Below, one piece after another: positions 1-8,090 of a DNA stretch of 64,000 bases. The position numbers and the translations under genes are program-made. The stretch is taken from NCBI GenBank assembly GCA_963732875.1, contig CAVTBD010000002.1:248001-312000 (forward strand), read 5' to 3'. How positions within the stretch are numbered: the first letter of the stretch is position 1; each line of letters begins with the position of its first letter. The stretch comes from WHSO01 sp963732875 (GTDB taxonomy: Bacteria; Pseudomonadota; Alphaproteobacteria; SMXQ01). The notes beneath the pieces were generated by a model that had not been told where the DNA came from, did not search any database, and saw only the letters and a list, made by a program, of their open reading frames with translations.

Positions 1-321
1 GCGCCACCTAGGGCATCCGTAGAGTGGAACGGGATGACATTGTTGAGCATGCAGGCTCGTGCCCTCGCGGGCAAAGCCTCCCGCCGAAACCGCTGTTATC
101 GTTCTATGCGGCCCAGCCGTTGCCATATTGTTACACCTTCATGGTGCGGGCAAGCGGGAGCGCGCAATTAATTATTGTATTTCATTGTGTTATGTAAATT
201 TCTGAAGAATTTTCTCAGGTTCGGTTGATGTATTCACGCAACATGCCGATGTCCTTCGGACAAACGAAAGGGGCGGGCTGTTCGGCCCGCCCCCCATGTA
301 GGTCCGTTCCGGTCGGGACGG
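1..321. other. left-edge region without a recognised gene
   Basis: I see no convincing coding region here. A frame open from base 1 to about 171 has no recognisable content and no coding-like composition. Bases 165-215 are markedly AT-rich compared with the rest of the window and could hold a promoter, but no clear -35/-10 pair with correct spacing was found. A terminator-like hairpin near 270-293 belongs to the minus-strand gene to its right. Confidence 0.5.
270..293 (-). terminator. intrinsic terminator of the small secreted protein gene
   Basis: Nine-base arms (270-278 and 285-293) of pure G/C pair around a six-base loop. Read on the minus strand the stem is followed by CTTTCGTTTG, a T-rich tract. 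It lies about 30 bases past the stop at 322, as expected for a terminator of that minus-strand gene. Confidence 0.7.
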
Positions 322-595
322 TTACTTGCAGTCGACGGACTTGGCCGTGCCCTTGCCCTTGGCGTTGCACTGCATGCCGACCTTGATCTGGCCGCGCTTG
401 CCCTTCTTGCCACCGATCATGACCTTGGTGCGGGACTTGGAGACCTTGTAGGTGGTGCCGGCGATGGTGACGGAACGGCCGCCATTGCGCCACCTTTTCG
501 ACCTTGCCGGACTTGGCGAAGGCCGGGGCGCCGCCGAGTACCAGGGCCGCGGCGAACACGGTGGATGCAACGATACCGGAGATCTTCATTTTCAT
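322..595 (-). CDS. small secreted basic protein, frameshifted
   Basis: Product about 90 residues after correction; function not recognised. Starting at the ATG ending at 595, preceded by an AAGGATC ribosome site, the first 28 residues form a clear signal peptide (MKMK, hydrophobic core, GGAPAFA-KS cleavage site). The reading frame then goes out of register near 484-492. In the second frame the protein continues as a short Lys/Gly-rich domain with NGGRSVTIAG at its start and two cysteines (MQCNAKGKG and SVDCK at the C-terminus), probably a disulphide pair. Removing one base restores one continuous frame (length 274 = 3n+1). Predicted location is periplasm or exterior. It has its own terminator and an upstream palindrome, so it is likely monocistronic. 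Whether the break is real or a sequence error cannot be settled here, but three other genes in the window show the same defect. Confidence 0.6.
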
Positions 596-955
596 GATCC
601 TTATGCAGAGCCCCCCTGTTCCGGTCCTTGGGACCGGTCGGATGCGGGCTTGGTTTTTTTATAATGCATGCGTGCGGGCTGTTTCCCGCCGCACACCCCT
701 CTTTTCCGTCGGTTACCCGGTGGAAAGCCCTGCATTTTGCGATATGTAAAATCCGCCCGCAAGCGTTTCGATGCCGGACTCAGCATGGTCACGGAAGTGA
801 CAGGATATTGATAATAAACAGAAAAATTGTTTTCTGAAAGCTTCCGATATCTGCCAGGCGGCTGGTATCGCCGGCGATTTATGGAAAAGGGGACCAGCCA
901 CCCTGACTGGTCCCCTTTCCATAGGATGAGGTGTCCAAAAAGTGAGCCTCGCGCC
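596..955. other. intergenic region with 5' leader palindrome
   Basis: No gene is supported. Just upstream of the small secreted protein gene there is a perfect 7-base palindrome with a 3-base loop (621-637, CCGGTCC/GGACCGG), which would lie in its 5' leader. A TATAAA-like element on the minus strand near 657-663 may be its -10. The rest up to the tctB terminator at 882-921 shows nothing I recognise. Confidence 0.45.
882..921 (-). terminator. terminator after tctAB
   Basis: A 15-base stem (882-897 with one extra A, against 907-921) with a nine-base loop lies 35 bases beyond the tctB stop. The minus-strand 3' arm contains CCCCTTTTCC, so the U-rich part is inside the stem. A factor-independent terminator for the minus-strand tct transcript is the simplest reading. 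Confidence 0.65.
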
Positions 956-1594
956 TCAGTCGCTGAACCAAGTGTCCATGACGTAGCCGGTGACGAAGCC
1001 CTCGAACAGGATCTGCTGCAGGACCACCGCCAGCAGCAGGTACATGGCCGCCCACGAGCCGGCGGTGAGCGCCGCCGTCAGCTTCCAGCTCTCGCGCGAG
1101 TAGAAGCGCAGGAACAGGGCGAGGAAGATCGGGTAGCCGATCCAGAAACCGAACGCCAGCACCAGCCCGATCAGGAGGAAGAAGTAGAAGAACAGAAGGA
1201 TTTCGCGCTTGTTGCGGCTGTGCGCCAGCAGCGTCGGATCCTCCACCAGGGTCTGGAGCTGGGTGCCTTCGGCGACGTCCATCTTGACCTTGCCGCCGGT
1301 GCGCTCGGTGATCTCGTCCATGTAGATTTCGAAATCGGTGCGCGGATCGATCTTGCCCTCGACGCGGTAGAAGTCGCGCACGTCGAGAACCACCTGCAGC
1401 AAGGTCAGCGCGATACCGGGGATGCCGATTACCAGCGGCAGCAGGCGGGCGGCGGGAGGGTAACCGGTGGCGATATAGACCATCACCGCGAAGATCGAGA
1501 ACATCACCAGGGTGAACAGGGTGCGTCCGTGGGTGAGCGCCTTCCACAGCGGCAGCTTGCCGCCGTCGCCGGACACGGGCCGATCAGACGGCAT
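956..1594 (-). CDS. tctB: TctB-family small membrane subunit of a tripartite tricarboxylate transporter
   Basis: Small integral-membrane component (212 residues) of a TTT-family secondary transporter, which imports carboxylates with the large subunit TctA and a periplasmic TctC protein. Four hydrophobic segments are visible: two near the N-terminus (LFTLVMFSIFAVMVYIATGY and the one beginning ARLLPLVIG) and two in the C-terminal half. A hydrophilic stretch of about 80 residues separates the pairs and is longer than in many TctB proteins. I chose the ATG ending at 1594 because it has an AGGAG site eight bases upstream; a longer frame to 1654 has no support. The start overlaps the end of tctA by 11 bases, so the two are probably translationally coupled. 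TctB sequences diverge strongly and the assignment leans on the adjacent TctA. Confidence 0.8.
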   Translation of the reverse strand: MPSDRPVSGDGGKLPLWKALTHGRTLFTLVMFSIFAVMVYIATGYPPAARLLPLVIGIPGIALTLLQVVLDVRDFYRVEGKIDPRTDFEIYMDEITERTGGKVKMDVAEGTQLQTLVEDPTLLAHSRNKREILLFFYFFLLIGLVLAFGFWIGYPIFLALFLRFYSRESWKLTAALTAGSWAAMYLLLAVVLQQILFEGFVTGYVMDTWFSD

Positions 1595-3101
1595 GGCTGT
1601 GCTCCTGTCTCTGCTTCCTGTTTTCCTGATAGCCGCGGTACACGGCGAAGGCAATGGTCGCCACGATCATGACCATCAGGATGATCGACAGCGGCCGGCT
1701 GAAGAAGCTCCAGCCCCACAGCGCCCAGGCTTTGTGCAGGGATTCCTCGGCGATGCCGCCGAGCACGATGCCGATCGCGAACGGCGGGCGCGGCCAGTCG
1801 TACTTGAGCAGCCCGTAGCCGATCACGCTCAGGATTGCGAGCAGGACCAGGTTCTCCCACTGGCCCTTGGCCAGCAGCACGCCGAACACCACCACGACCA
1901 GCACGAACGGGATCATGATGCCGCCGCGCAGGAAGGTCAGGAACGCCACCCAGCGGGTGATGAACAGCAGGATCACCACGGCGGCGACGTTGGAGACCAC
2001 CAGCGCCCAGATCAGTATCCACACCAGGTCGAGATGCTCGGTGAGCATCTGCGGGCCGGGCTGGATGCCGAGGATGAGGAAGGCGCCCAGCAGGATCGCC
2101 ATGCCGGACGAGCCCGGCACGCCGAAGAACAGGGTGGGGAGCAGCGAGCCGCCTTCCTTGGAGTTGGACGCGGCTTCCGGCGCGATCACGCCGCGGATGT
2201 CGCCCTTGCCGAAGGTTTCCGGGTTCTTGCAGCTCTGCACCGCGTGGCCGTAGCAGATCCATGCGGCGGCCGAGCCGCCGAGGCCGGGCAGGATGCCGAT
2301 GAAGGCGCCGATCATGGAGGTCCGGAACACCAGCCACATGTGCTTGAGGGTTTCCATCATGCCCTTCCACTGGGCGCGCACGCCGGTATCGGCGAAGTCC
2401 TTGGAAATCGCGGAAATGGCGCCGCCCTTGACGCCGAGGTGGATCATTTCCGGCACGGCGAACAGCGCCAGCACCGCGGTGATCAGGTCCATGCCGTCCC
2501 ACAGGAACAGGTAGTTCTCGGAATAGCGCGCGATGCCGGTCTGGGGATCCTGGCCGACGAACGACAGCATCATGCCGTAGAGGCCGACCACGATGCCCTT
2601 GAAGATGGCCTTGCCCGAGACGAAGGCGACGAAGGTGATGCCGAGGATCGCGAGGAAGAAGAACTCGGCGGGGGAGAACTTGAGCACGATCGGCTCGATC
2701 ACAGGGATCAGCACCGCCAGCACGATGGCGCCGATGATACCGCCGATGCCCGACGCCATCAGGCTGGCGCCGAGCGCCATGCCGGCCTCGCCCTTCTGGG
2801 CCATGGGATAGCCGTCGACGATAGTGGCCGCGTCGTCGCCGGTGCCTGGAACGCCGAACATGATGGAGGATATCTGGCCTGCGGTGCCGGTGACCGCGTG
2901 CATCGAGAGCAGGAACACCGCGCCCGGGATCATCGCCTTGCCGAACACGAACGGGATCGTGACGGCGATGGCGAGCCTGCCGCCCAGTCCCGGCACGGCC
3001 CCGAAGAAGATGCCGATGCAGGTGCCGAGCAGCATCATCCAGATGATGTAGGGCGAGGTCAGCAACTGCAGGAGCGTGCTGAACATCAGTTCGATAGACA
3101 T
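1584..3101 (-). CDS. tctA: TctA-family large permease subunit
   Basis: Large membrane subunit (505 residues, the usual TctA size) of a sodium- or proton-driven tripartite tricarboxylate transporter. The family's internal repeat is visible: GAVPGLGG at residues 34-41 and GVPGTGDDAATIVDGYP from about 83, repeated in the second half as GILPGLGGSAAAW and FGVPGSSG. About 10-12 membrane segments are expected. It starts at the ATG ending at 3101 behind an AGGGAC site. TctB follows with overlap, and two cupin genes lie upstream on the same strand. No tctC is adjacent; the only TctC-type protein in the window is at 11843-12922. The substrate cannot be told from sequence; known members carry citrate, tartrate, aromatic acids and other carboxylates. 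Confidence 0.93.
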   Translation of the reverse strand: MSIELMFSTLLQLLTSPYIIWMMLLGTCIGIFFGAVPGLGGRLAIAVTIPFVFGKAMIPGAVFLLSMHAVTGTAGQISSIMFGVPGTGDDAATIVDGYPMAQKGEAGMALGASLMASGIGGIIGAIVLAVLIPVIEPIVLKFSPAEFFFLAILGITFVAFVSGKAIFKGIVVGLYGMMLSFVGQDPQTGIARYSENYLFLWDGMDLITAVLALFAVPEMIHLGVKGGAISAISKDFADTGVRAQWKGMMETLKHMWLVFRTSMIGAFIGILPGLGGSAAAWICYGHAVQSCKNPETFGKGDIRGVIAPEAASNSKEGGSLLPTLFFGVPGSSGMAILLGAFLILGIQPGPQMLTEHLDLVWILIWALVVSNVAAVVILLFITRWVAFLTFLRGGIMIPFVLVVVVFGVLLAKGQWENLVLLAILSVIGYGLLKYDWPRPPFAIGIVLGGIAEESLHKAWALWGWSFFSRPLSIILMVMIVATIAFAVYRGYQENRKQRQEHSHAV

Positions 3102-3135
3102 GTTTTAGCGTCCCTGTCGTTCTCGCTCGTGTCGT

Positions 3136-3220
3136 GGTTCAGAAGTTCGCTTCATACCCTGGCTCCGCCGAAGGCTTCGCCGAGGCGAGTTCGGGGCAGC
3201 TTCTGGCGAACTTCCGAACC
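3136..3220. repeat. long imperfect inverted repeat between cupin and tctA genes
   Basis: Fifteen-base arms at 3136-3150 and 3206-3220 (GGTTCAGAAGTTCGC against the complement of GCGAACTTCCGAACC, 14 of 15 pairing) enclose 55 bases that hold a smaller hairpin (CGAAG G CTTCG). It sits in the 228-base gap between the second cupin and tctA. If the genes are cotranscribed it would form a branched RNA structure that could separate cupin and permease expression. Confidence 0.5.
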
Positions 3221-3329
3221 ACCATACTAGGCCCGGATTCGGTTACGGGCGGCGTGGCCTGTCGCCGTCGCCGCCCGCGTTGTCTTTATCTTCCAGGCAT
3301 CATTGGTCCGGATTGCCTATGGGGCCGGA

Positions 3330-3893
3330 TCACACCTTCACGTTTTCGAACCCGGGGGCGTTCTCGAGCTGCTCGAACCAGTCGAAGCCCATCTTCTTGA
3401 TGATCCGGCTGTTGATCACGATCACGCGGGCCTCGTTCTTGGCGTCGCCGTTGACGCGCTGGTGGATGACATAGGGGGGAACGTAGACGAAGTCGCCTTC
3501 CTTCCACTCGAATTTCTTGGGTTCCTTCTCCCAGTCCCACTCGAACTCGTCCTTGCAGTCGAAGTTCACGTCCCAGTGGAGGTCGTAGCCGTGGCCTTCG
3601 ACCACGTACATGATCTCCTCGGTGAGGTGACGCGACTTGCCGGTCGACTTGCCCGGCTCGATGAACTGCATGTAGGCGTCGATGCACATCTCCGCCGTGC
3701 CCATCTTCTCGTGGATGATGTGCTTGATGAGGCCGTCGGGCGAGCGCTCCATCGGCATCTCGTGGGCCTTGACCACCTTCTTGGCATTGGTCTTGTAGTC
3801 CTTGCGGAAGGCCGCGGACTCCTTGAGGTGATCGAGGTAGTAGGCGCACGACTGGTCGCTGCGTGCCTTGGCTTTTTCATCTGCGAACGCCAT
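3330..3893 (-). CDS. cupin-domain protein (second of a pair)
   Basis: Single-domain cupin of 187 residues, cytoplasmic, with no signal peptide. Cupin motif 1 is present in modified form around KSRHLTEEIMYVVEGHGYDL and motif 2 as EGDFVYVPPYVIHQRVN, giving at least two His and one Glu as possible metal ligands. The first HxH is degenerate (SRHLTEE). I start at the ATG ending at 3893, which has GGGAGAT upstream; the longer frame has none. It resembles the neighbouring gene at 3971-4573 in length and layout, so the two are probably paralogues and may form a heteromer. Genes in order on the minus strand are cupin, cupin, tctA, tctB, which suggests a role linked to the carboxylate imported, such as a dioxygenase, isomerase or sensor. 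No specific activity can be assigned. Confidence 0.75.
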   Translation of the reverse strand: MAFADEKAKARSDQSCAYYLDHLKESAAFRKDYKTNAKKVVKAHEMPMERSPDGLIKHIIHEKMGTAEMCIDAYMQFIEPGKSTGKSRHLTEEIMYVVEGHGYDLHWDVNFDCKDEFEWDWEKEPKKFEWKEGDFVYVPPYVIHQRVNGDAKNEARVIVINSRIIKKMGFDWFEQLENAPGFENVKV

Positions 3894-3970
3894 TTGGCTT
3901 CTATCTCCCTTTTTTTCGTCCGCCGCGCGAGGCGGCAATCACGGTGTTGATCGGTTCGTTGCGGCGGCGA

Positions 3971-4573
3971 TTACAGATCGCTCGGCGGCACCCAGTTCTC
4001 CTGGCCCGGCGCGGGCTGCTTGGGCGGGTATTCCACCATCTTCTGGAACAGCATGTGCATGAACAGGAACAGCGGCTTCGCCTTCATGATCAGCACCGCC
4101 GCGAATTCCTTGGGATCGTCGTTGAAATGCTGGTGGACGCAGCCATTCTCGACGATGCAGGCGTCGCCCGCGGTCCACGGGTAGCTGACGCCGTCATGGA
4201 CATCGTGGCCGTTGCCCCGGAGGCAGAAGAACACAGCGGAGTTCATGTGGCCGTGCTTCTGGCCGTGGCCGCCCGGCGAGTAGCAGTCGAGATGGCACTC
4301 GATCGACTGGGCGATCTCGACCGACTGCGGGTTGACGATCTTCTTGCCGTAGTTCTGGGGGCCGCCCTTCCACTTCCAGTCGCCGTGGGAATAGATGCGC
4401 GGCTGGGCGTAGAGGCTCTTGTAGACCTCGCCGTAGGTGCCCTCGAGGGCACGCACGAAGGTGCGCTTCTTCTCCCAGCGCTCCCACACGACTTCCTTGC
4501 CGGCATTGTGGCCGGGGTCGCCCGGCTTGACGTAGGTATCGGTTTCGCTGCTCTTGAGTGTCTCTTCCGACAC
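3971..4573 (-). CDS. cupin-domain protein (first of a pair)
   Basis: Cupin of about 200 residues. Motif 1 is well preserved: HGHMNSAVFFCLRGNGHDV gives HxH and the glycine-rich turn, although Ser-Ala replaces the usual Glu-containing segment. Motif 2 is AGDACIVENGCVHQHFN with the final His. Metal binding is therefore plausible. Two starts are possible: GTG ending at 4573 with GGAG seven bases before it, and ATG ending at 4696 with AGAGGA seven bases before it. The extra 41 residues of the longer form show no signal peptide and use codons unlike the rest, so I prefer the GTG. The paralogue at 3330-3893 follows after about 75 bases, then tctAB. Function unknown; a metal-dependent oxygenase or small-molecule sensor tied to the transporter is possible. 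Confidence 0.7.
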   Translation of the reverse strand: MSEETLKSSETDTYVKPGDPGHNAGKEVVWERWEKKRTFVRALEGTYGEVYKSLYAQPRIYSHGDWKWKGGPQNYGKKIVNPQSVEIAQSIECHLDCYSPGGHGQKHGHMNSAVFFCLRGNGHDVHDGVSYPWTAGDACIVENGCVHQHFNDDPKEFAAVLIMKAKPLFLFMHMLFQKMVEYPPKQPAPGQENWVPPSDL

Positions 4574-5295
4574 GGGGCTACTCCATCTGCGAAAGGGGCG
4601 CATAACGTAATATGCTAGACGCCGGATAGACCATGAGCCGGTGGCGGATACTGTGGTGTTGTTCTGGATACCGCCCGGCCGGGAAGCAGTTTTCATAGCT
4701 GATTCCTCTGGTCGCCGCTAGGTGTAAGCTTTCGAGAGGTGGGTTCCGGACGGGCCGTGGTGGGGATCACGTCCGTCGGCTTTTCGGAGCGGGCAGAAGA
4801 TTCCACTTGTTCTTGTTTCGTTCTTACGCTATAAGGGCGGTGTCGTATTCGATCGTCGACCTGTCCGGATGCTAGCGCCGGAAAAGTCGGCCAAGGGTCC
4901 GACAGGCCGTCCGCCCCGTTGGCGGAGGGCCCGTATCGGAGAGTGCGCGGGCGCTTCCCAGCCGGAGGGCTGCGACGTTTCTGCCTCCTCAGGTGCACCT
5001 CGGTAAACCGCGTAGCGTCGCAGCAAGGCGGGAGGAAGGCTTAAAAGATGTGGGCGGACTAAACGCTGAAATCCGAACGGGACACCCCGCGGCAGCTCCC
5101 CGTACCACCCCTTACCTCCCAGGGATTCCAGGCGCCAAGGTGGTGTTTCAGCGCCGAGGCCCGCGCATGTCCGAACAAGGACATGCAACGTTCCTCCATG
5201 CCCTCAGGAGACAACCCGTCGAAGGTGCGAGGCTTTGCACTCGGCCCGCGATAGGGTAATCAGCAGGCCCGATATCGAGGAGCCGTCCCGCGTCC
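4574..5295. other. 722-base region without a recognised gene
   Basis: This gap separates the leftward cupin/tct operon from a rightward MFS gene, so it should contain at least two promoters. Frames of about 100-120 codons exist on the minus strand but have no recognisable domains or ribosome sites. Two structures stand out: a perfect 8-base inverted repeat at 5165-5186, and complementary 8-base segments GCTGCGAC/GTCGCAGC near 4967-5030. No tRNA, RNase P, tmRNA or confident riboswitch was identified. Confidence 0.45.
5165..5186. promoter_or_regulatory. candidate operator palindrome upstream of the MFS gene
   Basis: GCATGTCC and GGACATGC form a perfect dyad with a six-base centre (GAACAA), 110 bases before the MFS start. 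The size and symmetry fit a binding site for a dimeric regulator, but no regulator gene is adjacent, so the role is inferred only. Confidence 0.35.
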
Positions 5296-6525
5296 ATGGC
5301 CGACAAAAACCACTCCGCCCAACCCGACGGTGCGCTGCCGTCCGGCCGTACTGCCGCAGGGATATACGGAACGGCGTTCTTCAGCCTGTCCATGGTGACC
5401 ATGGCCTCGATCGTGGTGCCGCTGTGGATGGTGTCGCTGGGCGCGACGCCGTTCATGATCGGCATTGCCATCGGCGCTCGCTCGTTGCTGCCGCTGCTGT
5501 TCTCGATCCATGGCGGCGTGCTGATGGACCGGCTCGGTCCGCGCCGGGTGACGCTCGCCGTGGCGATCACGGCGGCCGCGCTGTTCCCGCTCTATCCGCT
5601 GATGCCGTGGTTCGTCGCCATCGTCATCCTGCAGGCGATCTTCGGCCTCGCCCAGGGCCTGTGCTGGATCGGCTCCCAGACCTTCTACGGACGCCAGATG
5701 CGCGGCCACGCCGGCGGCGCCGGCAAGCTGATCTTCTTCTCGAACGGGGGGGCGTTCGTGGGACCGCTCATCCTCGGCGCCGTGACGGAGCATCTGGGCA
5801 TCCATGCCGGGTTCGGCTTCATGTGCCTGTGGGCCTCCGCCATGGTCGGTTCCACGCTGCTGATACCGGCGCCGCCGGGTGCGGCGCCCGAGCGGGCCAT
5901 GCCCGGCGGCTGGCGGGCGCTCGTGCCGAAGCTGGCGGACTACCAATCGGCGCTGAAGCTGTGCGCCCTGCCGGTGGTGATGCTGGTGATGATCTTCACC
6001 TTCATCCGCATTGCCAATGCCAGCGTCCAGACCTCGTTCTACGTGGTCTATCTGGGCCGGATCCACATGGGCGAAACCCTGATCGGCGTGCTGCTCGGCA
6101 CCGCAAATTTCATCGGCACCATCACGCCGCCGCTGATCGCGAAACTCGAGCGGCGCGTCTCCGCCCTGTGGGTGCTGGTCGGCGCGACCATCGCGACCAC
6201 CGTGTTCATGGCGGTGACGCCCCTGATCGGGTCGTTCTGGCTGCTGCTGGTGACGTCGGCGCTGTACGGCGCCGGGGTCGGGCTCGGCTTTCCCAACCTG
6301 CTGATCATGCTGTCGCGTGCCGTTCCGCTTGGGGAACAGGGGAAGAGCGCGGGGCTCCGCACCACCTTCAACCGCCTGGCCTCGCTGGTGGTGCCGGTGG
6401 TCATGGGGGCGGTGGCCCAGGAATTCGGTCTGCGCGCGAGCTTTTTCATGGTGGCGGTGGCGCTCCTGCTCGGGACCCTGGCTACCACTTTGTGGGTGCT
6501 GCGCCAGCCGGGCCTCGCGCGTTAG
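5296..6525 (+). CDS. major facilitator superfamily transporter
   Basis: Inner-membrane carrier of 409 residues with about 12 hydrophobic segments, the usual MFS length. The loop between helices 2 and 3 holds the family signature in the form GGVLMDRLGPRRV (about residues 73-85). A central charged linker (GAAPERAMPGGWRALVPK) divides two six-helix halves. The N-terminus (about 20 residues) is hydrophilic. The start used is the ATG at 5296, with GAGGAG somewhat far upstream (about 14 bases). The gene stands alone between a long non-coding stretch and a non-coding gap of about 215 bases. Substrate cannot be predicted; drug or metabolite efflux and organic-acid uptake both remain possible. Confidence 0.85.
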   Translation: MADKNHSAQPDGALPSGRTAAGIYGTAFFSLSMVTMASIVVPLWMVSLGATPFMIGIAIGARSLLPLLFSIHGGVLMDRLGPRRVTLAVAITAAALFPLYPLMPWFVAIVILQAIFGLAQGLCWIGSQTFYGRQMRGHAGGAGKLIFFSNGGAFVGPLILGAVTEHLGIHAGFGFMCLWASAMVGSTLLIPAPPGAAPERAMPGGWRALVPKLADYQSALKLCALPVVMLVMIFTFIRIANASVQTSFYVVYLGRIHMGETLIGVLLGTANFIGTITPPLIAKLERRVSALWVLVGATIATTVFMAVTPLIGSFWLLLVTSALYGAGVGLGFPNLLIMLSRAVPLGEQGKSAGLRTTFNRLASLVVPVVMGAVAQEFGLRASFFMVAVALLLGTLATTLWVLRQPGLAR

Positions 6526-6740
6526 GGTAAAATTCACCTGAAAGCCGCGGATTCCCTTCAAATCTAAAGTTAATTTCCTTGCCAGCGCGGACACCCGTTG
6601 TTACCGTCGCGCTGTTTCCTGCGGGAGCCACGGGAGGCTGGCGCCTGACCGTCGGAGACAGGGGGCTCACCCCGACCACGCAGCCTGGGCCATCAACCGG
6701 GCGCATCGGCATTTGCGGAAAACGGCTTGGGGGGGGATCG

Positions 6741-8090
6741 GTGTTTATCCGCATCACCTTGTTCGTTGCCATGAGGGAATTCTCGCACCGGCTGCGCCGC
6801 GACATGCGTCGCGCGGCCCGGGTGATCTTCGCCGAACGCCAGATTCTGCTGCGCTCGGGCGGACGCATGCGGGTGGTGACCCTCGGCTGGCGCGGTCAGG
6901 CGGTCGCCTTGGCGCTGTGCCTGGCGGCGGCCGGCTGGTTCGTCTACGCCTCGGTGGCGCGCATCGAAAGCGGCCGCGTCATCGCCGATAAGGAACGCGA
7001 AATCGGCTCGCTCAAGCTCGCTTTCCGGGGCCTCAAGGACGACGTCCAGCGCTCGCAGACCCGGTTCACGGCGCTCGCGCGCACGCTCGAGGCCAAGCAT
7101 GCCTACCTGGTTGCGCTGCTGGGACGCGATTCGCTGGATCCGGAAGTGCAGCGCGCGCTCGGCATCAGCGTCGGTGGCAATGACATGCGTGCCCGCATCC
7201 AGGCAACGCGCCAGGAGCTGCTCGCCCAGCTCGGCCGGCTGGAGACGGTGATGCAGGGCTCGGCCCTGTCCGAGGGGCGCCAGCATCGGGAGCGCCTGGA
7301 CGTCGAGCAGCGCTTGCACCTGAGCGCCGCGGACCGGGCCCGCATGGACCATGAACGGCGCCATCTGGTGGCGCGGCTCGAGCAGCTGGAGGATCGCCTG
7401 GCGGCGCTCAACCAGTCCCAGCGGGGCGTCGTGACCCATCTGGCAGAGCGCGCCATGGACAAGATCGAGAAAGTGAAGTCGCTGTTGTTGTCGACGGGCA
7501 TCAACGTGGATACCCTGCTGGCGCGCTTCAACGCGAACTCGGGGCCCGGCATGGGCGGTCCGTTCATCGCCGCGGAACCCGATGCGGGTTCGGGGTCGCG
7601 CACCATGCCGGCCAGCCTCGGCGCGCTCGACCACCATCTCGATCGTCTTGACGACATCCGCAAGCTCGCCCGCGCGCTGCCGCTGGAAGCGCCCTCGGAC
7701 CACTTCTACGTCGCCAGCGGCTTCGGCAAGCGCCGCGATCCCTTCAACGGCCGCTGGGCGATGCACTACGGCCTCGACCTCGCCGGCATCTTCGGCTCGC
7801 CGGTTTATGCGACTGCGCCCGGCGTGGTCGTGTTCGCCGGCTGGGACGGGGCCTACGGTCGCATGGTCGAGATCGACCACGGCATGGGAATCCATACCCG
7901 CTACGGGCACTTGAGCCGGGTTCTCGTGAAGAAGGGACAGAAGGTCGAACTGCATCAGAAAATCGGCAAGATGGGTACCTCCGGCCGTTCCACCGGTACC
8001 CACGTTCACTATGAAGTCCTGGTCAACGGCCAGCCCAAGGACCCCATGAAATTCCTGGAGGCAGGAGATTATGTTCTCAAAGGACTCTAA
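6741..8090 (+). CDS. membrane-anchored M23-family murein endopeptidase
   Basis: Cell-wall hydrolase that cleaves peptide crosslinks in peptidoglycan. One N-terminal transmembrane segment (near residues 53-70) is followed by a long predicted coiled coil with many Glu, Arg, Gln and Leu, and then a C-terminal LytM/M23 domain. Zinc ligands are visible as HYGLDLAG (HxxxD, about residue 341) and THVHYEV (HxH, about residue 420). The GTG at 6741 follows a G-rich tract and gives 449 residues; the ATG at 6771 is an alternative. Upstream sequence in the same frame back to 6579 is unlikely to be translated. The 3' end overlaps the bactofilin gene by 20 bases. An M23 peptidase next to a bactofilin is a known pairing (for example LmdC-BacA in stalked alphaproteobacteria and Csd1-CcmA in Helicobacter), where the scaffold localises the enzyme. 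Confidence 0.9.
   Translation: MFIRITLFVAMREFSHRLRRDMRRAARVIFAERQILLRSGGRMRVVTLGWRGQAVALALCLAAAGWFVYASVARIESGRVIADKEREIGSLKLAFRGLKDDVQRSQTRFTALARTLEAKHAYLVALLGRDSLDPEVQRALGISVGGNDMRARIQATRQELLAQLGRLETVMQGSALSEGRQHRERLDVEQRLHLSAADRARMDHERRHLVARLEQLEDRLAALNQSQRGVVTHLAERAMDKIEKVKSLLLSTGINVDTLLARFNANSGPGMGGPFIAAEPDAGSGSRTMPASLGALDHHLDRLDDIRKLARALPLEAPSDHFYVASGFGKRRDPFNGRWAMHYGLDLAGIFGSPVYATAPGVVVFAGWDGAYGRMVEIDHGMGIHTRYGHLSRVLVKKGQKVELHQKIGKMGTSGRSTGTHVHYEVLVNGQPKDPMKFLEAGDYVLKGL

Noticed and set aside
827..1672. Long plus-strand open frame opposite tctB.
   Set aside because: It is antisense to a real membrane-protein gene, has His/Gln/Arg-rich low-complexity translation typical of reverse-strand frames in high-GC DNA, and no recognisable domain.
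4935..5025. Weak resemblance of the plus strand to a glycine riboswitch (GGAGAG ... CCGGAGG ... CTCAGG elements).
   Set aside because: The P1 stem does not form, several conserved bases differ, and the downstream gene is a distant MFS transporter rather than a glycine gene.
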